This document shows positions 45,248 through 54,079 of a stretch of 64,000 nucleotides of DNA, piece by piece. Source of the DNA: an uncultured Alphaproteobacteria bacterium (GTDB lineage Bacteria; Pseudomonadota; Alphaproteobacteria; RF32; CAG-239); the NCBI GenBank assembly GCA_944393225.1, contig CALXZK010000006.1, positions 1 through 64,000 of the forward strand, given 5' to 3'. Position 1 is the first letter of the stretch, and each line of letters opens with the position of its first letter. The notes below the pieces were generated by a model, which saw nothing but the letters and a program-made list of their open reading frames with translations, was not told the origin of the DNA and did no database searches. The translations under genes and the position numbers were made by a program.

Positions 45248-45870
45248 AACTCTTCCTTTAGGGACTTTATCATAGACTTAATTTCTAACTTTTTCTTTAA
45301 CTGCGGCTCATTATTCATCTTATTTTCAAGTTGCTCTATCTTTTTTGCGATTTTTTCTTGCTCTATACTTCTTGAAACCTTTTCTTTGAGCCCCTTTTCT
45401 GCATTGTCTTCAATTTTGCCACCGCTTATTTGCTTAATCAGACTTTCATAGATGGCATCAATGCTTCCTCCTTCTATATCAAGAGAAATCTCTTTTTGCC
45501 AATTACTTGTCCATCTCTTAACAATGCTGATATTGTCTTTGTTTTTATCTTTATAAGCAATACTAAGGCAATATTTTCCATCAAATTCCAAAACAAACAA
45601 AACATATGCTGCGCGAATGCTTTTATCCATTAAATCTAAAAGTTGTGTATTGCATACTCGTCTTTTTAATACAACTCTTAAAACCATTATTTCTGGAAAG
45701 ATACTTCCTTCCTTAACATTTAAGCTTCGTGCCGAGAACTGATTTGTAGCCATAATTTTGGCAACATCATTAGTCATTGCCGTTTTTAAAGAGGTCGAAA
45801 ATTCGCCGTATTTATAAAATTTTTCTTTGGCAATAAATTTATTGGGAAGCTCCGTCGACTTTGGAAACAT
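45244..45870 (-). CDS. DUF4391 domain protein
   Basis: A 208-residue protein starting MFPKSTELPNKFIAKEKFYK, then VLFVLEFDGKYCLSIAYKDK, which matches DUF4391, a family found next to helicases of R-M loci. The C-terminal half is a coiled coil (EQEKIAKKIEQLENKMNN). It overlaps the AlbA-type gene by four bases and directly abuts the helicase stop. Function unknown. Confidence 0.75.
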   Translation of the reverse strand: MFPKSTELPNKFIAKEKFYKYGEFSTSLKTAMTNDVAKIMATNQFSARSLNVKEGSIFPEIMVLRVVLKRRVCNTQLLDLMDKSIRAAYVLFVLEFDGKYCLSIAYKDKNKDNISIVKRWTSNWQKEISLDIEGGSIDAIYESLIKQISGGKIEDNAEKGLKEKVSRSIEQEKIAKKIEQLENKMNNEPQLKKKLEIKSMIKSLKEEL

Positions 45871-48800
45871 TTATTTTTTACTCCCATAAACTTCTTCGTC
45901 AGACTTCAGTACAACAAAACAAATCAACTCAAAATCATCCAAACCCTTGATTTCACCTTGTCCAAAAGTGCTACTGCCATCTGAAAATAAACTATCGACC
46001 TCGGATTCGTCTTTAACTTGAATAATTGATTGAATAGCTTTTCCCAACAAATCGGAATATTTGCTCATGTCCATTCCGTCTTTGGTTTGTTTATTAAACA
46101 AAGCACAACGACTTTTATCCGGCGTTGAAAAGCCCTTGCACACCAAGCGCATATAACTCAACAATTTGTGAGGCTCCAAATGATTATACTGCACAGTCCC
46201 GTCATCTTTCATATAAACCATGTAAAACGGGTGTAACCTGTTTGGATTATCAATATCTCTGACATTGTTAACATTTCTCAAGATATAAATAACCCCCGGA
46301 GGCAGACCATCTCCGGCAGCCATGGCAACGGCATGCATGCCCAGCGGAGCTTTTTCAACATCATCATGGTGTTTTTTATATTCAACCAAATCCAAACGAA
46401 ATTCATTTAACCCCAAATCCATGATATTGACACCACCAGAAATATCTTCGGGATCAACAACCTCTTTTTGTAATTTTTCCAGCTGTTTTCTGCGGTACTC
46501 CAGATCTCCTTTTTCGGTTATATCAATCGGATTATCCTCACCAGTTGAGGTCATAACCGTAATTTTCATACGAGTTTCAACACGATTTTTAAGGTTAATA
46601 TATTCGTCTAACTTAATGTTTGGCCAAAAGTTAACCAATTGAATTTTATCATTTTGACTGCCAATTCGATCGATTCGGCCAAATCTTTGAATAATTCTAA
46701 CCGGATTCCAGTGAATATCAAAATTAATCAGATAATCGCAGTCTTGAAGGTTTTGTCCCTCTGAAATACAGTCTGTGCCAATTAGAATATCAATATCCCC
46801 ATCGGGAATTTTATTTAACTTATTACGATCCTTTGAAATGGGTGAAAAACAGGCCAAAACAGTATTAAAATCAGCGGGCATCTTATCAATGGTTGTTTTT
46901 CCATCTGTTGAGCCGGTAACCATAGCCGTATTTAGCCCAAGTTCATTTTTAATAATCTTGCTAAGATTGTCGTACAAATATTCTGCCGTGTCTGCAAATG
47001 CTGTAAAAATCAAGACTTTTTTATTGCCATCATTTATCGGATGTTTAATTTTGTTGCGAACGACCTCCAATAATGTCTGGAGTTTTTTGTCTTTTTCCGG
47101 AGTTATGGTCGATACCTCTAATAACAAATGCTCCAAAATCTCCTTATCGGTATTTAAATCAACTCTCCATGCTCGATAATCCATATCCTTAAAATCAAGC
47201 TGATATTTACCACCTGCAGAAATCAAATCAGATAATTCACCATCAAAATCCAATTCTATTTCATCGGAATAGGTACTACATGTCTTGTTTTTTTCATAAT
47301 TATCAATTGCCGAAATAGCTTTTTGAATTTGCTCAAGAATTTTTGAGGTTGTAATTCTAAAAGAATAAACCGAACTTTCTAAACGCTTAAGCAAATTAAC
47401 AGCCATCAACTGTTTCAAACCAAATTCTCGTCCGGCCAAAGAAATACCCATTTTACCGCGTTTGCCATATTTGCTTTCATATTTAGCTAAACGACTGGGA
47501 AACAAATAAGATGATGGACTATAAACAGATAAGTTTAGGCTTTCCAAAGATTTAAAAATCTCTTCATAGCTTATATTTGTATTATCTGCCAATGATGGAG
47601 ACTTGTTAATGGGCGGCAATCTGGTCGGAAACTTACCAATTTCGGTCATATCATAATATTTTTCGATATGTTTGCGGCTTCTGGCGATGGTTACGGAATC
47701 CAAAACTTCAAAAAAGTCAAAGTCAAGTTCGCTTAATAGCCGCTCAGTTGTTCGTTCTTCTGTGGGTAATTTGCTCCATAGATTAAAGGCTCTTTGCGCA
47801 TTGTTAAAAATCGTTGATAGGGGTTTTTGAGTCTTCAATTTTTTATTTAATTCATCTTCAACACCTTCGTATGCCAGTTGCAACTGATTTTTTAGATCAA
47901 CAAACCGATTATTGACCGGAGTAGCAGAAAGCATAAGAACTTTTGTTTTTACACCCGATTTAATAACATTTTTCATCAATGTTGCATAGCGGTTAAAATG
48001 CTCAAGCCCGTCTTCATCCGTTGTTACCAATGAGCCGTTGCGGAAATTATGGCTTTCATCAATAACTACGAGATCATAGTTACCCCAATTAATAAGAGAT
48101 AAATTTACCCCATTTGTATAGCCACTTTCACGAGATAAATCCGTATGAAACAATACATCATAACGAAGTCTGTCATTAATAAGGGGATTATTCTGATAAT
48201 TTCCCTTATAATTCATCCAGTTATCAGAAAGTTTTTTAGGACAAAGGACCAAAACATTTTTATTTCTATTTTCATAATATTTGATAACCGATAATGCCGT
48301 AAAAGTTTTACCCAAACCAACACTATCGGCCAAAATACAGCCATTAAACTTTTCTAGCTTATGAATAATTGCCAGTGCTGCATCTTTTTGAAAAGAATAT
48401 AACATATTCCAAACTTGGCTATTTTTAAAACCTGTTGCTTCGTTAGGGATGTTATCCTCTATATCTTCCAAAAACTCGCTAAATATATGATATAGCGTTA
48501 TCATATAAATAAATTCCGGAGAATTCTCTTCATAAACAAGCTCTATATGCTCCAAAACCTGCTCGGTTACATCTTTCATATGCTCTTTGTCATTCCAAAC
48601 TTCCTCAAAACCTTTAATATATTGCTTGGTGTATGGAGCAGGTATTTTCATAGTCATTTTAAATATATCATTTCCACGTTCACTTCCTAAATCAACCGTA
48701 GTGAAACCATCAAGAGGCATATATGTATAATCTTCATTAATATTTAAAAAGCCGACAATTCCGCGCGTTGCTGATATATTTGATTTAAATTTAACTTTAT

Positions 48801-49128
48801 TTCTTATCCATTCGGCACATTCTTTAGAAATTGCTTTTTGTGTCATCTGATTTCTCAGGCGAACCTCAAACTCAGTACCATATAAACTCTTCTCTCTGTT
48901 TAATCTTGGGATATAAAACTCTCGCTTTTCCTTTTCTATCTTATCACCTAAAAAAGCCGGACTGGTAAAAATAAAACGCAACTCATCAATTTTATTGAGC
49001 TGTTTCTTTAAGCTTTCATAAGCATAGATGGAAAAACAAGATGCCGCTATGGATAATTTACTTCCTGATTTGATTTCCTCTTTCAGATCATCAACTAATC
49101 TTGTTGTCCTATTATCAAACTGTTGCAT
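45871..49128 (-). CDS. SNF2-type helicase with N-terminal phospholipase D-like region
   Basis: A 1085-residue protein. The N-terminal 100 residues (MQQFDNRTTRLVDDLKEEI, then LSIAASCFSIYAYESLKKQL) resemble the PLD-like domain found before such helicases, but the H-K-D residues are not complete by eye. The motor has Walker A GCILADSVGLGKTFTALSV near 262-280, DESH box VIDESHNFRNGS near 350, LMLSATPVNNRF near 393 and the RF-x-R motif VI RIIQRFGRIDRIGSQNDK near 820. It resembles DrmD/SNF2-type helicases of R-M and DISARM-like systems. It precedes DUF4391, AlbA and Mod in one leftward operon. Confidence 0.88.
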   Translation of the reverse strand: MQQFDNRTTRLVDDLKEEIKSGSKLSIAASCFSIYAYESLKKQLNKIDELRFIFTSPAFLGDKIEKEKREFYIPRLNREKSLYGTEFEVRLRNQMTQKAISKECAEWIRNKVKFKSNISATRGIVGFLNINEDYTYMPLDGFTTVDLGSERGNDIFKMTMKIPAPYTKQYIKGFEEVWNDKEHMKDVTEQVLEHIELVYEENSPEFIYMITLYHIFSEFLEDIEDNIPNEATGFKNSQVWNMLYSFQKDAALAIIHKLEKFNGCILADSVGLGKTFTALSVIKYYENRNKNVLVLCPKKLSDNWMNYKGNYQNNPLINDRLRYDVLFHTDLSRESGYTNGVNLSLINWGNYDLVVIDESHNFRNGSLVTTDEDGLEHFNRYATLMKNVIKSGVKTKVLMLSATPVNNRFVDLKNQLQLAYEGVEDELNKKLKTQKPLSTIFNNAQRAFNLWSKLPTEERTTERLLSELDFDFFEVLDSVTIARSRKHIEKYYDMTEIGKFPTRLPPINKSPSLADNTNISYEEIFKSLESLNLSVYSPSSYLFPSRLAKYESKYGKRGKMGISLAGREFGLKQLMAVNLLKRLESSVYSFRITTSKILEQIQKAISAIDNYEKNKTCSTYSDEIELDFDGELSDLISAGGKYQLDFKDMDYRAWRVDLNTDKEILEHLLLEVSTITPEKDKKLQTLLEVVRNKIKHPINDGNKKVLIFTAFADTAEYLYDNLSKIIKNELGLNTAMVTGSTDGKTTIDKMPADFNTVLACFSPISKDRNKLNKIPDGDIDILIGTDCISEGQNLQDCDYLINFDIHWNPVRIIQRFGRIDRIGSQNDKIQLVNFWPNIKLDEYINLKNRVETRMKITVMTSTGEDNPIDITEKGDLEYRRKQLEKLQKEVVDPEDISGGVNIMDLGLNEFRLDLVEYKKHHDDVEKAPLGMHAVAMAAGDGLPPGVIYILRNVNNVRDIDNPNRLHPFYMVYMKDDGTVQYNHLEPHKLLSYMRLVCKGFSTPDKSRCALFNKQTKDGMDMSKYSDLLGKAIQSIIQVKDESEVDSLFSDGSSTFGQGEIKGLDDFELICFVVLKSDEEVYGSKK

Positions 49129-49134
49129 GATAGT

Positions 49135-49305
49135 TTATTCCCGACAATTGTTAATCCATTGTTCAAGTTCTGATTTTTTAAAACGCCAGAACTTTCCTAC
49201 TCTAAAAGCGGGAAGTTGTTTTTCTGCTACCAGTTTATAGACCGTTTTTTTAGCAAGCTTTAAATATGCTGCAACTTCATCAACCGTTAAAATTTCACTA
49301 TCCAT
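49135..49305 (-). CDS. Small helix-turn-helix DNA-binding protein (excisionase/AlpA type)
   Basis: A 56-residue protein: LTVDEVAAYLKLAKKTVYKL and GKFWRFKKSELEQWI, the excisionase-family HTH (TIGR01764-like). The start MDSEI has AAGGA 7 bases upstream; the frame is open ten codons further. It is the first gene of the leftward R-M operon, 6 bases before the helicase start, so it probably regulates that operon; it is unlikely to be an excisionase since no tyrosine integrase is near. Confidence 0.85.
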   Translation of the reverse strand: MDSEILTVDEVAAYLKLAKKTVYKLVAEKQLPAFRVGKFWRFKKSELEQWINNCRE

Positions 49306-49469
49306 GGAGCGTTCCTTATAAAATATTAAAATCATGCTATAAAGATAAATCTAATTTTGCAAGAAAAAACTTCAAAAGGAATAAAACGGAGCCAAAAGAC
49401 TTAAAATCTATGTTACATAGCTTTTAAATAGAGTACAACATTATACATAAATATATTTAAATAAAAGTA

Positions 49470-49498
49470 TTGACATTTATAATATACTATGATATACA
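49470..49498 (+). promoter_or_regulatory. Strong sigma-70-type promoter of the rightward element operon
   Basis: TTGACA (49470-49475), exactly 17 bases, then TATACA (49493-49498), 30 bases before the start of the 49528 gene. It is a near-consensus promoter. The gap from 49306 to 49527 contains this and otherwise AT-rich sequence without a gene; the leftward R-M operon must start in the same gap. Confidence 0.75.
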
Positions 49499-49527
49499 TA
49501 AGCACATAAGAAGGTAAGGAGGGCTCT

Positions 49528-49893
49528 ATGGCATTTGAAAAATTTATTATCCAAACCAAAAAAAACTTCCCAGCTGCGTCAATTTCAACGCTTGGAAGAC
49601 TTAGCCTGAATGAGGCTGCAATCGCCGCTTTTGGTTTACAAACAAAAAACTTTGCAGAACTTTTTTACGATTCGGAAAAGGCACTTATTGGCATAAAATT
49701 TTTGAATGCAGCGACAGAAAACAGTCTAAAAGTCCAAAGACGCGACAACTCTGGTATGTTTTTATCGGTTAAAAGCTTCTTCAAAGCCTATCAGATTGAC
49801 TACTCAACTACATATTTTTGTGAAGTATCACAAGATGAAAAGGATAAAGACTTTTTGATAATAAACTTAAACACCAAGACAGAAAGGAGATAA
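49528..49893 (+). CDS. Hypothetical protein
   Basis: A 121-residue protein with no recognised family (MAFEKFIIQTKKNFPAASIS). A very strong Shine-Dalgarno (AAGGAGGG) is 7 bases upstream. It follows the promoter at 49470 and precedes a structured leader. It may be a regulator or accessory factor of the recombinase-type element; the sequence shows no HTH or metal site. Confidence 0.7.
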   Translation: MAFEKFIIQTKKNFPAASISTLGRLSLNEAAIAAFGLQTKNFAELFYDSEKALIGIKFLNAATENSLKVQRRDNSGMFLSVKSFFKAYQIDYSTTYFCEVSQDEKDKDFLIINLNTKTERR

Positions 49894-49920
49894 ACCAATG
49901 AATCGCTGATAATAAAAAAA

Positions 49921-50003
49921 GAGGTTAAGAAACCGCTATTTCCCAACCTCAGAAGAAATGTTAAAAATTAACATCTCCAAGCAAGAGTTATCTTAACATT
50001 TCT
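49921..50003 (+). promoter_or_regulatory. Structured leader with mutually exclusive hairpins
   Basis: The 193-base gap before the methyltransferase gene holds GAGGTT...AACCTC (49921-49950) and two alternative stems sharing one arm: ATGTTAA (49959-49965) can pair with TTAACAT at 49969-49975 or, as part of AGAAATGTTAA, with TTAACATTTCT at 49993-50003. A T run follows near 50017. This is the layout of an attenuator-like element, inferred from sequence only. Confidence 0.35.
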
Positions 50004-50086
50004 CCGAATAGAATCAAGCTTTTTTTACTTATACCATTTGCGGTTTAGGTACAAATTCATTTTTTCAATAAGAAAGGAGAAAGTTA

Positions 50087-51007
50087 ATGGACAATTCATT
50101 AATTATTGAAAATATAAACCTTACTTCGTTAAAAACATATCATAACAATGCCAAAGTACATAATGAAGAGCAGCTTCAAGCCTTAGCTTCGTCAATTAAA
50201 CAATTTGGCTTTAATTCCCCCATTTTGATTGATGAGAAAAACGAAATCATTGCCGGGCATGGCCGATTAGAAGCTGCCAAAATTGTCGGATTGACAGAAG
50301 TTCCTGCCATCAGGCTAACTCATTTGTCTGAAGCTCAAAAACGCGCATACCGTCTTGCTGATAACAAAATTGCTGAAAAAGGCGGATGGAATGAAGACAT
50401 TCTCAAACTTGAACTTTCTGAGTTAGAAAGCCTGTGTAATGATTTTGACATAACGATCACCGGTTTTAGTTCTGTCGAGTTAGATGTGTTGCTTGATGAT
50501 ACCGGCAATTCACATAAAATTGATAAGCAGCTTAACACTGATCCTTTTGTTCCTGAAAATGAAATAATTACGCAGCCAGGAGATATTTGGCACCTTGGCA
50601 ATCATCGGATTATCTGCGGCAATTCTCAAGATGAAGAAACCTTCTCAAAATTGATGCAAACTCAAAAAGCAAAGATGGTTTTGCAAGATCCTCCTTTTAA
50701 TGTTGCCATTAACGGACATGTTTGCGGAAGCGGCAAAACCAAGCATAAAGAATTTGCTTTTGCCTCTGGTGAAATGACTGATGATCAATTTATCAAATTT
50801 TTAGAAACAAACTTCAGACTTTGCGCCTCTTTTTCACAAGAAGGCTCTCTTCACTATAACTTTATGGACTGGCGACATATTCTTCATATATCGGTTGCAG
50901 GAAAAAATGTTTTTGACTCACTGATTAACCTTTGTGTGTGGAACAAAGGAACTGGCGGCATGGGCAGCTGCTACAGAAGCGCACATGAACTCTGCTTTAT
51001 TTTCTAA
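50087..51007 (+). CDS. ParB-domain DNA methyltransferase, N-terminal part (frameshifted)
   Basis: A 306-residue frame with a ParB/Srx-type N-terminus (KQFGFNSPILIDEKNEIIAG, HGRLEAAKIVGL) and the first half of a DNA methyltransferase (GDIWHLGNHRIICGNSQDEE, then MVLQDPPFNVAINGHV with DPPF motif IV). It ends early at YRSAHELCFIF. The rest of the enzyme continues in the next frame, so one base is extra near 51000-51010. Such enzymes modify DNA in phages and genomic islands. AAAGGAG precedes the start. Confidence 0.85.
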   Translation: MDNSLIIENINLTSLKTYHNNAKVHNEEQLQALASSIKQFGFNSPILIDEKNEIIAGHGRLEAAKIVGLTEVPAIRLTHLSEAQKRAYRLADNKIAEKGGWNEDILKLELSELESLCNDFDITITGFSSVELDVLLDDTGNSHKIDKQLNTDPFVPENEIITQPGDIWHLGNHRIICGNSQDEETFSKLMQTQKAKMVLQDPPFNVAINGHVCGSGKTKHKEFAFASGEMTDDQFIKFLETNFRLCASFSQEGSLHYNFMDWRHILHISVAGKNVFDSLINLCVWNKGTGGMGSCYRSAHELCFIF

Positions 51008-51398
51008 AAGTCACACTAATAATGTTGAGCTTGGCAAAAATGGTCGCTACCGAACAAATGTTTGGAATTATCCCGGAGTAAATAGTTTTGGTCGTCATCG
51101 ACAAGACTTAAAAATGCATCCTACAGTAAAACCAGTAGAAATGCTTTATGATGCTATTTTAGATGTAACCAAGCGTGGTGATTTAGTTTTAGATTCGTTT
51201 TTAGGTTCTGGCTCAAGTTTAATCGCTGCCGAGAAAGCACACAGGATCTGCTATGGCATTGAATGCGAGATGCTTTATATCGATACCACAATCAGACGTT
51301 TTCAAAATATCTTCAAGATTGATGCTGTCCGTGAAAAAGACGGTAAGACATACAATCAATTATTGGAAGAACTAAAATCAGGAGACACTCATGACTAA
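50934..51398 (+). CDS. DNA methyltransferase, C-terminal part (frameshifted)
   Basis: The remainder of the previous gene, in the +1 frame. The homologous part begins at about 51009 with KSHTNNVELGKNGRYRTNVW, then LKMHPTVKPVEMLYDAILDV and DLVLDSFLGSGSSLIAAEKA (SAM-binding motif I), matching the C-terminal half of N4/N6 methyltransferases. The part before 51009 in this frame is only an overlap with the other frame. It may not be translated on its own unless the frameshift is a sequencing error. It overlaps the DUF5681 gene by 8 bases. Confidence 0.75.
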   Translation: MCGTKELAAWAAATEAHMNSALFSKSHTNNVELGKNGRYRTNVWNYPGVNSFGRHRQDLKMHPTVKPVEMLYDAILDVTKRGDLVLDSFLGSGSSLIAAEKAHRICYGIECEMLYIDTTIRRFQNIFKIDAVREKDGKTYNQLLEELKSGDTHD

Positions 51399-51771
51399 TA
51401 AGACTTATGATGTTGGCTATTGCAATCCACCACAACATTCCCGCTTTCAGAAAGGGAAAAGCGGCAATCCTTCAGGGCGTCCTAAGCACAGCCGAAATAC
51501 GTATAAGCTATTGGAAGATATTTTGGAGCAGAAGGTTTCAATCGTCCAAGATGGTAAGCAAATCAAAATTTCAAAAAAGGTAGCGATTCTTTTGCAGGCG
51601 GTCAATTCTGCGGTTAAAGGCGATACAAAAGCCATTCGCGATTTATTTCCTCATTTGTTGGCTGTCGATGCCAAACAAGAAGAGAAAGAACAAAAAAGAG
51701 CTTCACTTAAAGCTGATGATTTAAGCATAATTAATAATTTTTTGCAAAATAAGGAGACCGGAAATGGTTAA
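51391..51771 (+). CDS. DUF5681 domain protein, first copy
   Basis: A 126-residue protein with SRFQKGKSGNPSGRPKHSRN near 18-37, the DUF5681 signature; members lie beside phage terminase genes and are thought to act like a small subunit, though this is not proven. It overlaps both neighbours by 8 bases, so the cluster is translated as a unit. Confidence 0.87.
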   Translation: MTNKTYDVGYCNPPQHSRFQKGKSGNPSGRPKHSRNTYKLLEDILEQKVSIVQDGKQIKISKKVAILLQAVNSAVKGDTKAIRDLFPHLLAVDAKQEEKEQKRASLKADDLSIINNFLQNKETGNG

Positions 51772-52255
51772 ATTTAAAGTAGATAAATTACTCAATTTTT
51801 TAGAACAAATAAGTCACAATGCTTCCTCTCCAAAGCAACTACTGCAAAATCTTGCAAAAGATTTCCGGTCGTTAAGCTCAGAAGAACAAAAAGATTTTCA
51901 GCAATTATTGCTTGATATGCTTGATAAAACTTGCAGTTTTAAAAAGATAAAAATTGCTCAGGATGCCGAAAGTAAAGTAAAAAGACCTGAATTTCCTAAA
52001 GACATTTTTGAAAAATTGCTTTGGGAATTACAAGACAAACCATCTGAATATATTGAACCTCGGCTGGAGATGATGCGAGCTTGTCTTTCTTTTCCATCGG
52101 GCAAACAATCTAAAACAGCATCAAGCGCCATTCAAGAAATGAAGTTGAGCTTATCTCACAAAGGTTTTTCATTGGCTAAAAAACGCAACGTCTTCTTAAG
52201 ATGTTTGTATGAAACATTTTTACTTCAGGAGCTGTACAATGATATCGATGAATAA
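51764..52255 (+). CDS. Hypothetical protein between DUF5681 and terminase
   Basis: A 163-residue helical protein (FLEQISHNASSPKQLLQNL, then FPKDIFEKLLWELQDK). No family is recognised, no membrane segment. It overlaps the first DUF5681 gene by 8 bases and the terminase by 17 bases. It may be an element-specific packaging or accessory protein. Confidence 0.7.
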   Translation: MVKFKVDKLLNFLEQISHNASSPKQLLQNLAKDFRSLSSEEQKDFQQLLLDMLDKTCSFKKIKIAQDAESKVKRPEFPKDIFEKLLWELQDKPSEYIEPRLEMMRACLSFPSGKQSKTASSAIQEMKLSLSHKGFSLAKKRNVFLRCLYETFLLQELYNDIDE

Positions 52256-53765
52256 CCAAGACTTGCTTAAGGCCATTTTACGTTCAGATCTAAAATCATT
52301 TGTCACAAAAGTGTTTTTTGATGTATCACCCTCGGCTCAATATCTTGATAATTGGCATATTGATCTTATTTGCCAAGAATTAGCACAAATGATAAATGGT
52401 CAAGAAACGCGTTTAATAATTAACATTCCACCACGATATTTAAAATCCATAATCTGTTCGGTTGCACTTCCAGCTTTTATTTTGGGACATAATCCGCAAA
52501 GCTCTATTATCTGCGTAAGTTATTCGGATGATTTGGCGGCAAAACATGCTAATGATTGTCGCAGAATAATTACCTCACAATGGTATCAAGAGCTATTTCC
52601 CGAGACAGTGTTAAGCAGCAATAAAAAATCAACATCAGATTTTGAAACGACTAAAGGAGGAGGAAGATTTTCTACCTCCATAAACGGCACATTAACCGGA
52701 CGAGGAGCAGATTGGATTATAATTGACGACCCCATAAAACCGACAGATGCAATGTCAGATAATATCAGAGATAAAGTTAACGACTGGTACCGATCAACAC
52801 TGTACTCCCGTCTCAACAATAAAGTTGAAGGAAAAATCATTCTAATTATGCAGCGCTTACATGAAAATGATATGACCGGATTTTTGCTTGAAAGCGATAA
52901 AAAGTTTAAGCTCATCAAACTCCCAGTCATTGCGGAAGAAGACGAAACATGGATTTTAAAAAATCAATTTACACAAACAACGCGTACAATCGAGCGACAT
53001 CCTGGAGATCTTTTGCATCCGCAGAGAGAAAACCTTGAAACGATTAAAGAATTGCAAGATTCTTTAGGCGAGTTTGCCTTTGCAGGGCAATACCAACAAA
53101 ATCCCGTTCCCCAAAGTGGTGGAATGGTAAAAAAGGACTGGATGTACTTTTATAATGAGCTGCCAGCATTTAAGCAAATCATTTTGTCTTGGGATACGGC
53201 AAGTAAAGAGGGCTTTGACAATGCATATTCTGCATACGTCTTACTTGGTGTCGATTATAACCGCAAATATTATTTGATTGAGGCTAATCGTTACCGGCTC
53301 AATTTTCCAGAACTAGTAAAAACAGTAGATAGAATGAATGATCAATGTATTGATTTATTTAAGCAAAAGCCTGATATCCTTATTGAAGATGCATCATCCG
53401 GGACACAACTTATCCAAGTTTTAAGAGGAGAATATGGTCTATCTCCACATGCAATTAGAGCTGAGCAAGACAAAATTTCACGTATGCAAGCGGTATCTCT
53501 AGCAATAGAGCAACAAAGACTGTTATTTCCCAATCAAGCCGGAATATGGTATCAAACTTTTGAAAAAGAGCTTTTAACATTTCCAAAATCAAGATTTAAG
53601 GATCAATGTGATGCTTTGAGTCAAGCCGTGTGCTTTTTATCTTCTGAGATACAAAATCCGCAAATCAAACCGTATATAGCCACCGGCAATCATTTTTACA
53701 CTAGTGGACATCGATCAACCTATAAAGTACATCCTATGCGAGATCCAAGGAAACTAAGACATTAA
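52239..53765 (+). CDS. Phage terminase large subunit (psiM2_ORF9-like)
   Basis: A 508-residue ATPase-nuclease. The ATPase part has the PPR-x-LKS form of Walker A (INIPPRYLKSIICSV, near 62-76), and Walker B DWIIIDDPIKP near 170, GTLTGRGAD near 158 and GKIILIMQRLHENDMTGFLL near 215. The nuclease half has ILSWDTASKEGFDNAYSAYV near 320 and ILIEDASSGTQLIQ near 385. The start is set at 52239 because AGGAG is 7 bases upstream; the frame is open ten codons earlier. No portal, protease or capsid gene follows. Confidence 0.9.
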   Translation: MISMNNQDLLKAILRSDLKSFVTKVFFDVSPSAQYLDNWHIDLICQELAQMINGQETRLIINIPPRYLKSIICSVALPAFILGHNPQSSIICVSYSDDLAAKHANDCRRIITSQWYQELFPETVLSSNKKSTSDFETTKGGGRFSTSINGTLTGRGADWIIIDDPIKPTDAMSDNIRDKVNDWYRSTLYSRLNNKVEGKIILIMQRLHENDMTGFLLESDKKFKLIKLPVIAEEDETWILKNQFTQTTRTIERHPGDLLHPQRENLETIKELQDSLGEFAFAGQYQQNPVPQSGGMVKKDWMYFYNELPAFKQIILSWDTASKEGFDNAYSAYVLLGVDYNRKYYLIEANRYRLNFPELVKTVDRMNDQCIDLFKQKPDILIEDASSGTQLIQVLRGEYGLSPHAIRAEQDKISRMQAVSLAIEQQRLLFPNQAGIWYQTFEKELLTFPKSRFKDQCDALSQAVCFLSSEIQNPQIKPYIATGNHFYTSGHRSTYKVHPMRDPRKLRH

Positions 53766-53788
53766 TAAAACTTGACTTAAGACAATGA

Positions 53789-53820
53789 AAGAGCCTTCAT
53801 GCAACAATATGGAGGCTCTT
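53789..53820 (+). promoter_or_regulatory. Hairpin that sequesters the Shine-Dalgarno of the second DUF5681 gene
   Basis: A 12-bp stem AAGAGCCTTCAT / ATGGAGGCTCTT (one wobble) with an 8-base loop. The Shine-Dalgarno GGAGG (53811-53815) lies in the 3' arm, 6 bases before the ATG at 53822. It lacks a T run, so a translational control element is more likely than a terminator. Confidence 0.55.
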
Positions 53821-53821
53821 A

Positions 53822-54079
53822 ATGTATAAAAAACCGCCTATAGCACACCAATTTCAAAAAGGAAAATCAGGAAATCCGAATGGTCGACCAAAAATCTCCG
53901 ATTCGGCACTATTTGATTTGACTTCCTTGTTTTTGCAAGCGTTACTGTTAGCAAGGGACAAAGATAAAAGTTCCCGAGACAAATTAAGCAAAATAAGGGA
54001 GATATTGTATGAAAAGGAAAATTCATCTACCCAAAAACATCGAAGAGCTAAAAAAATTATCACAAAAAAAGCAGGCTGA
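53822..54079 (+). CDS. DUF5681 domain protein, second copy (short)
   Basis: An 85-residue protein: HQFQKGKSGNPNGRPKISDS near 9-28, the same signature as the gene at 51391, but with only a short C-terminal region (LLLARDKDKSSRDKLSKIRE). It has a strong GGAGG that is locked in a hairpin. It overlaps the DUF2924 gene by 71 bases. It may be a regulator derived from the longer copy. Confidence 0.75.
   Translation: MYKKPPIAHQFQKGKSGNPNGRPKISDSALFDLTSLFLQALLLARDKDKSSRDKLSKIREILYEKENSSTQKHRRAKKIITKKAG

Noticed and set aside
38216..49305. Classic DISARM system
   Set aside because: Mod/Res are type III, there is no DrmA/DrmB pair that I can see, and the PLD part is fused to the helicase; calling it DISARM would overstate the evidence.
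49135..49305. Excisionase of an integrase system
   Set aside because: No tyrosine integrase is nearby, and the gene leads the R-M operon, so a regulator is more likely.
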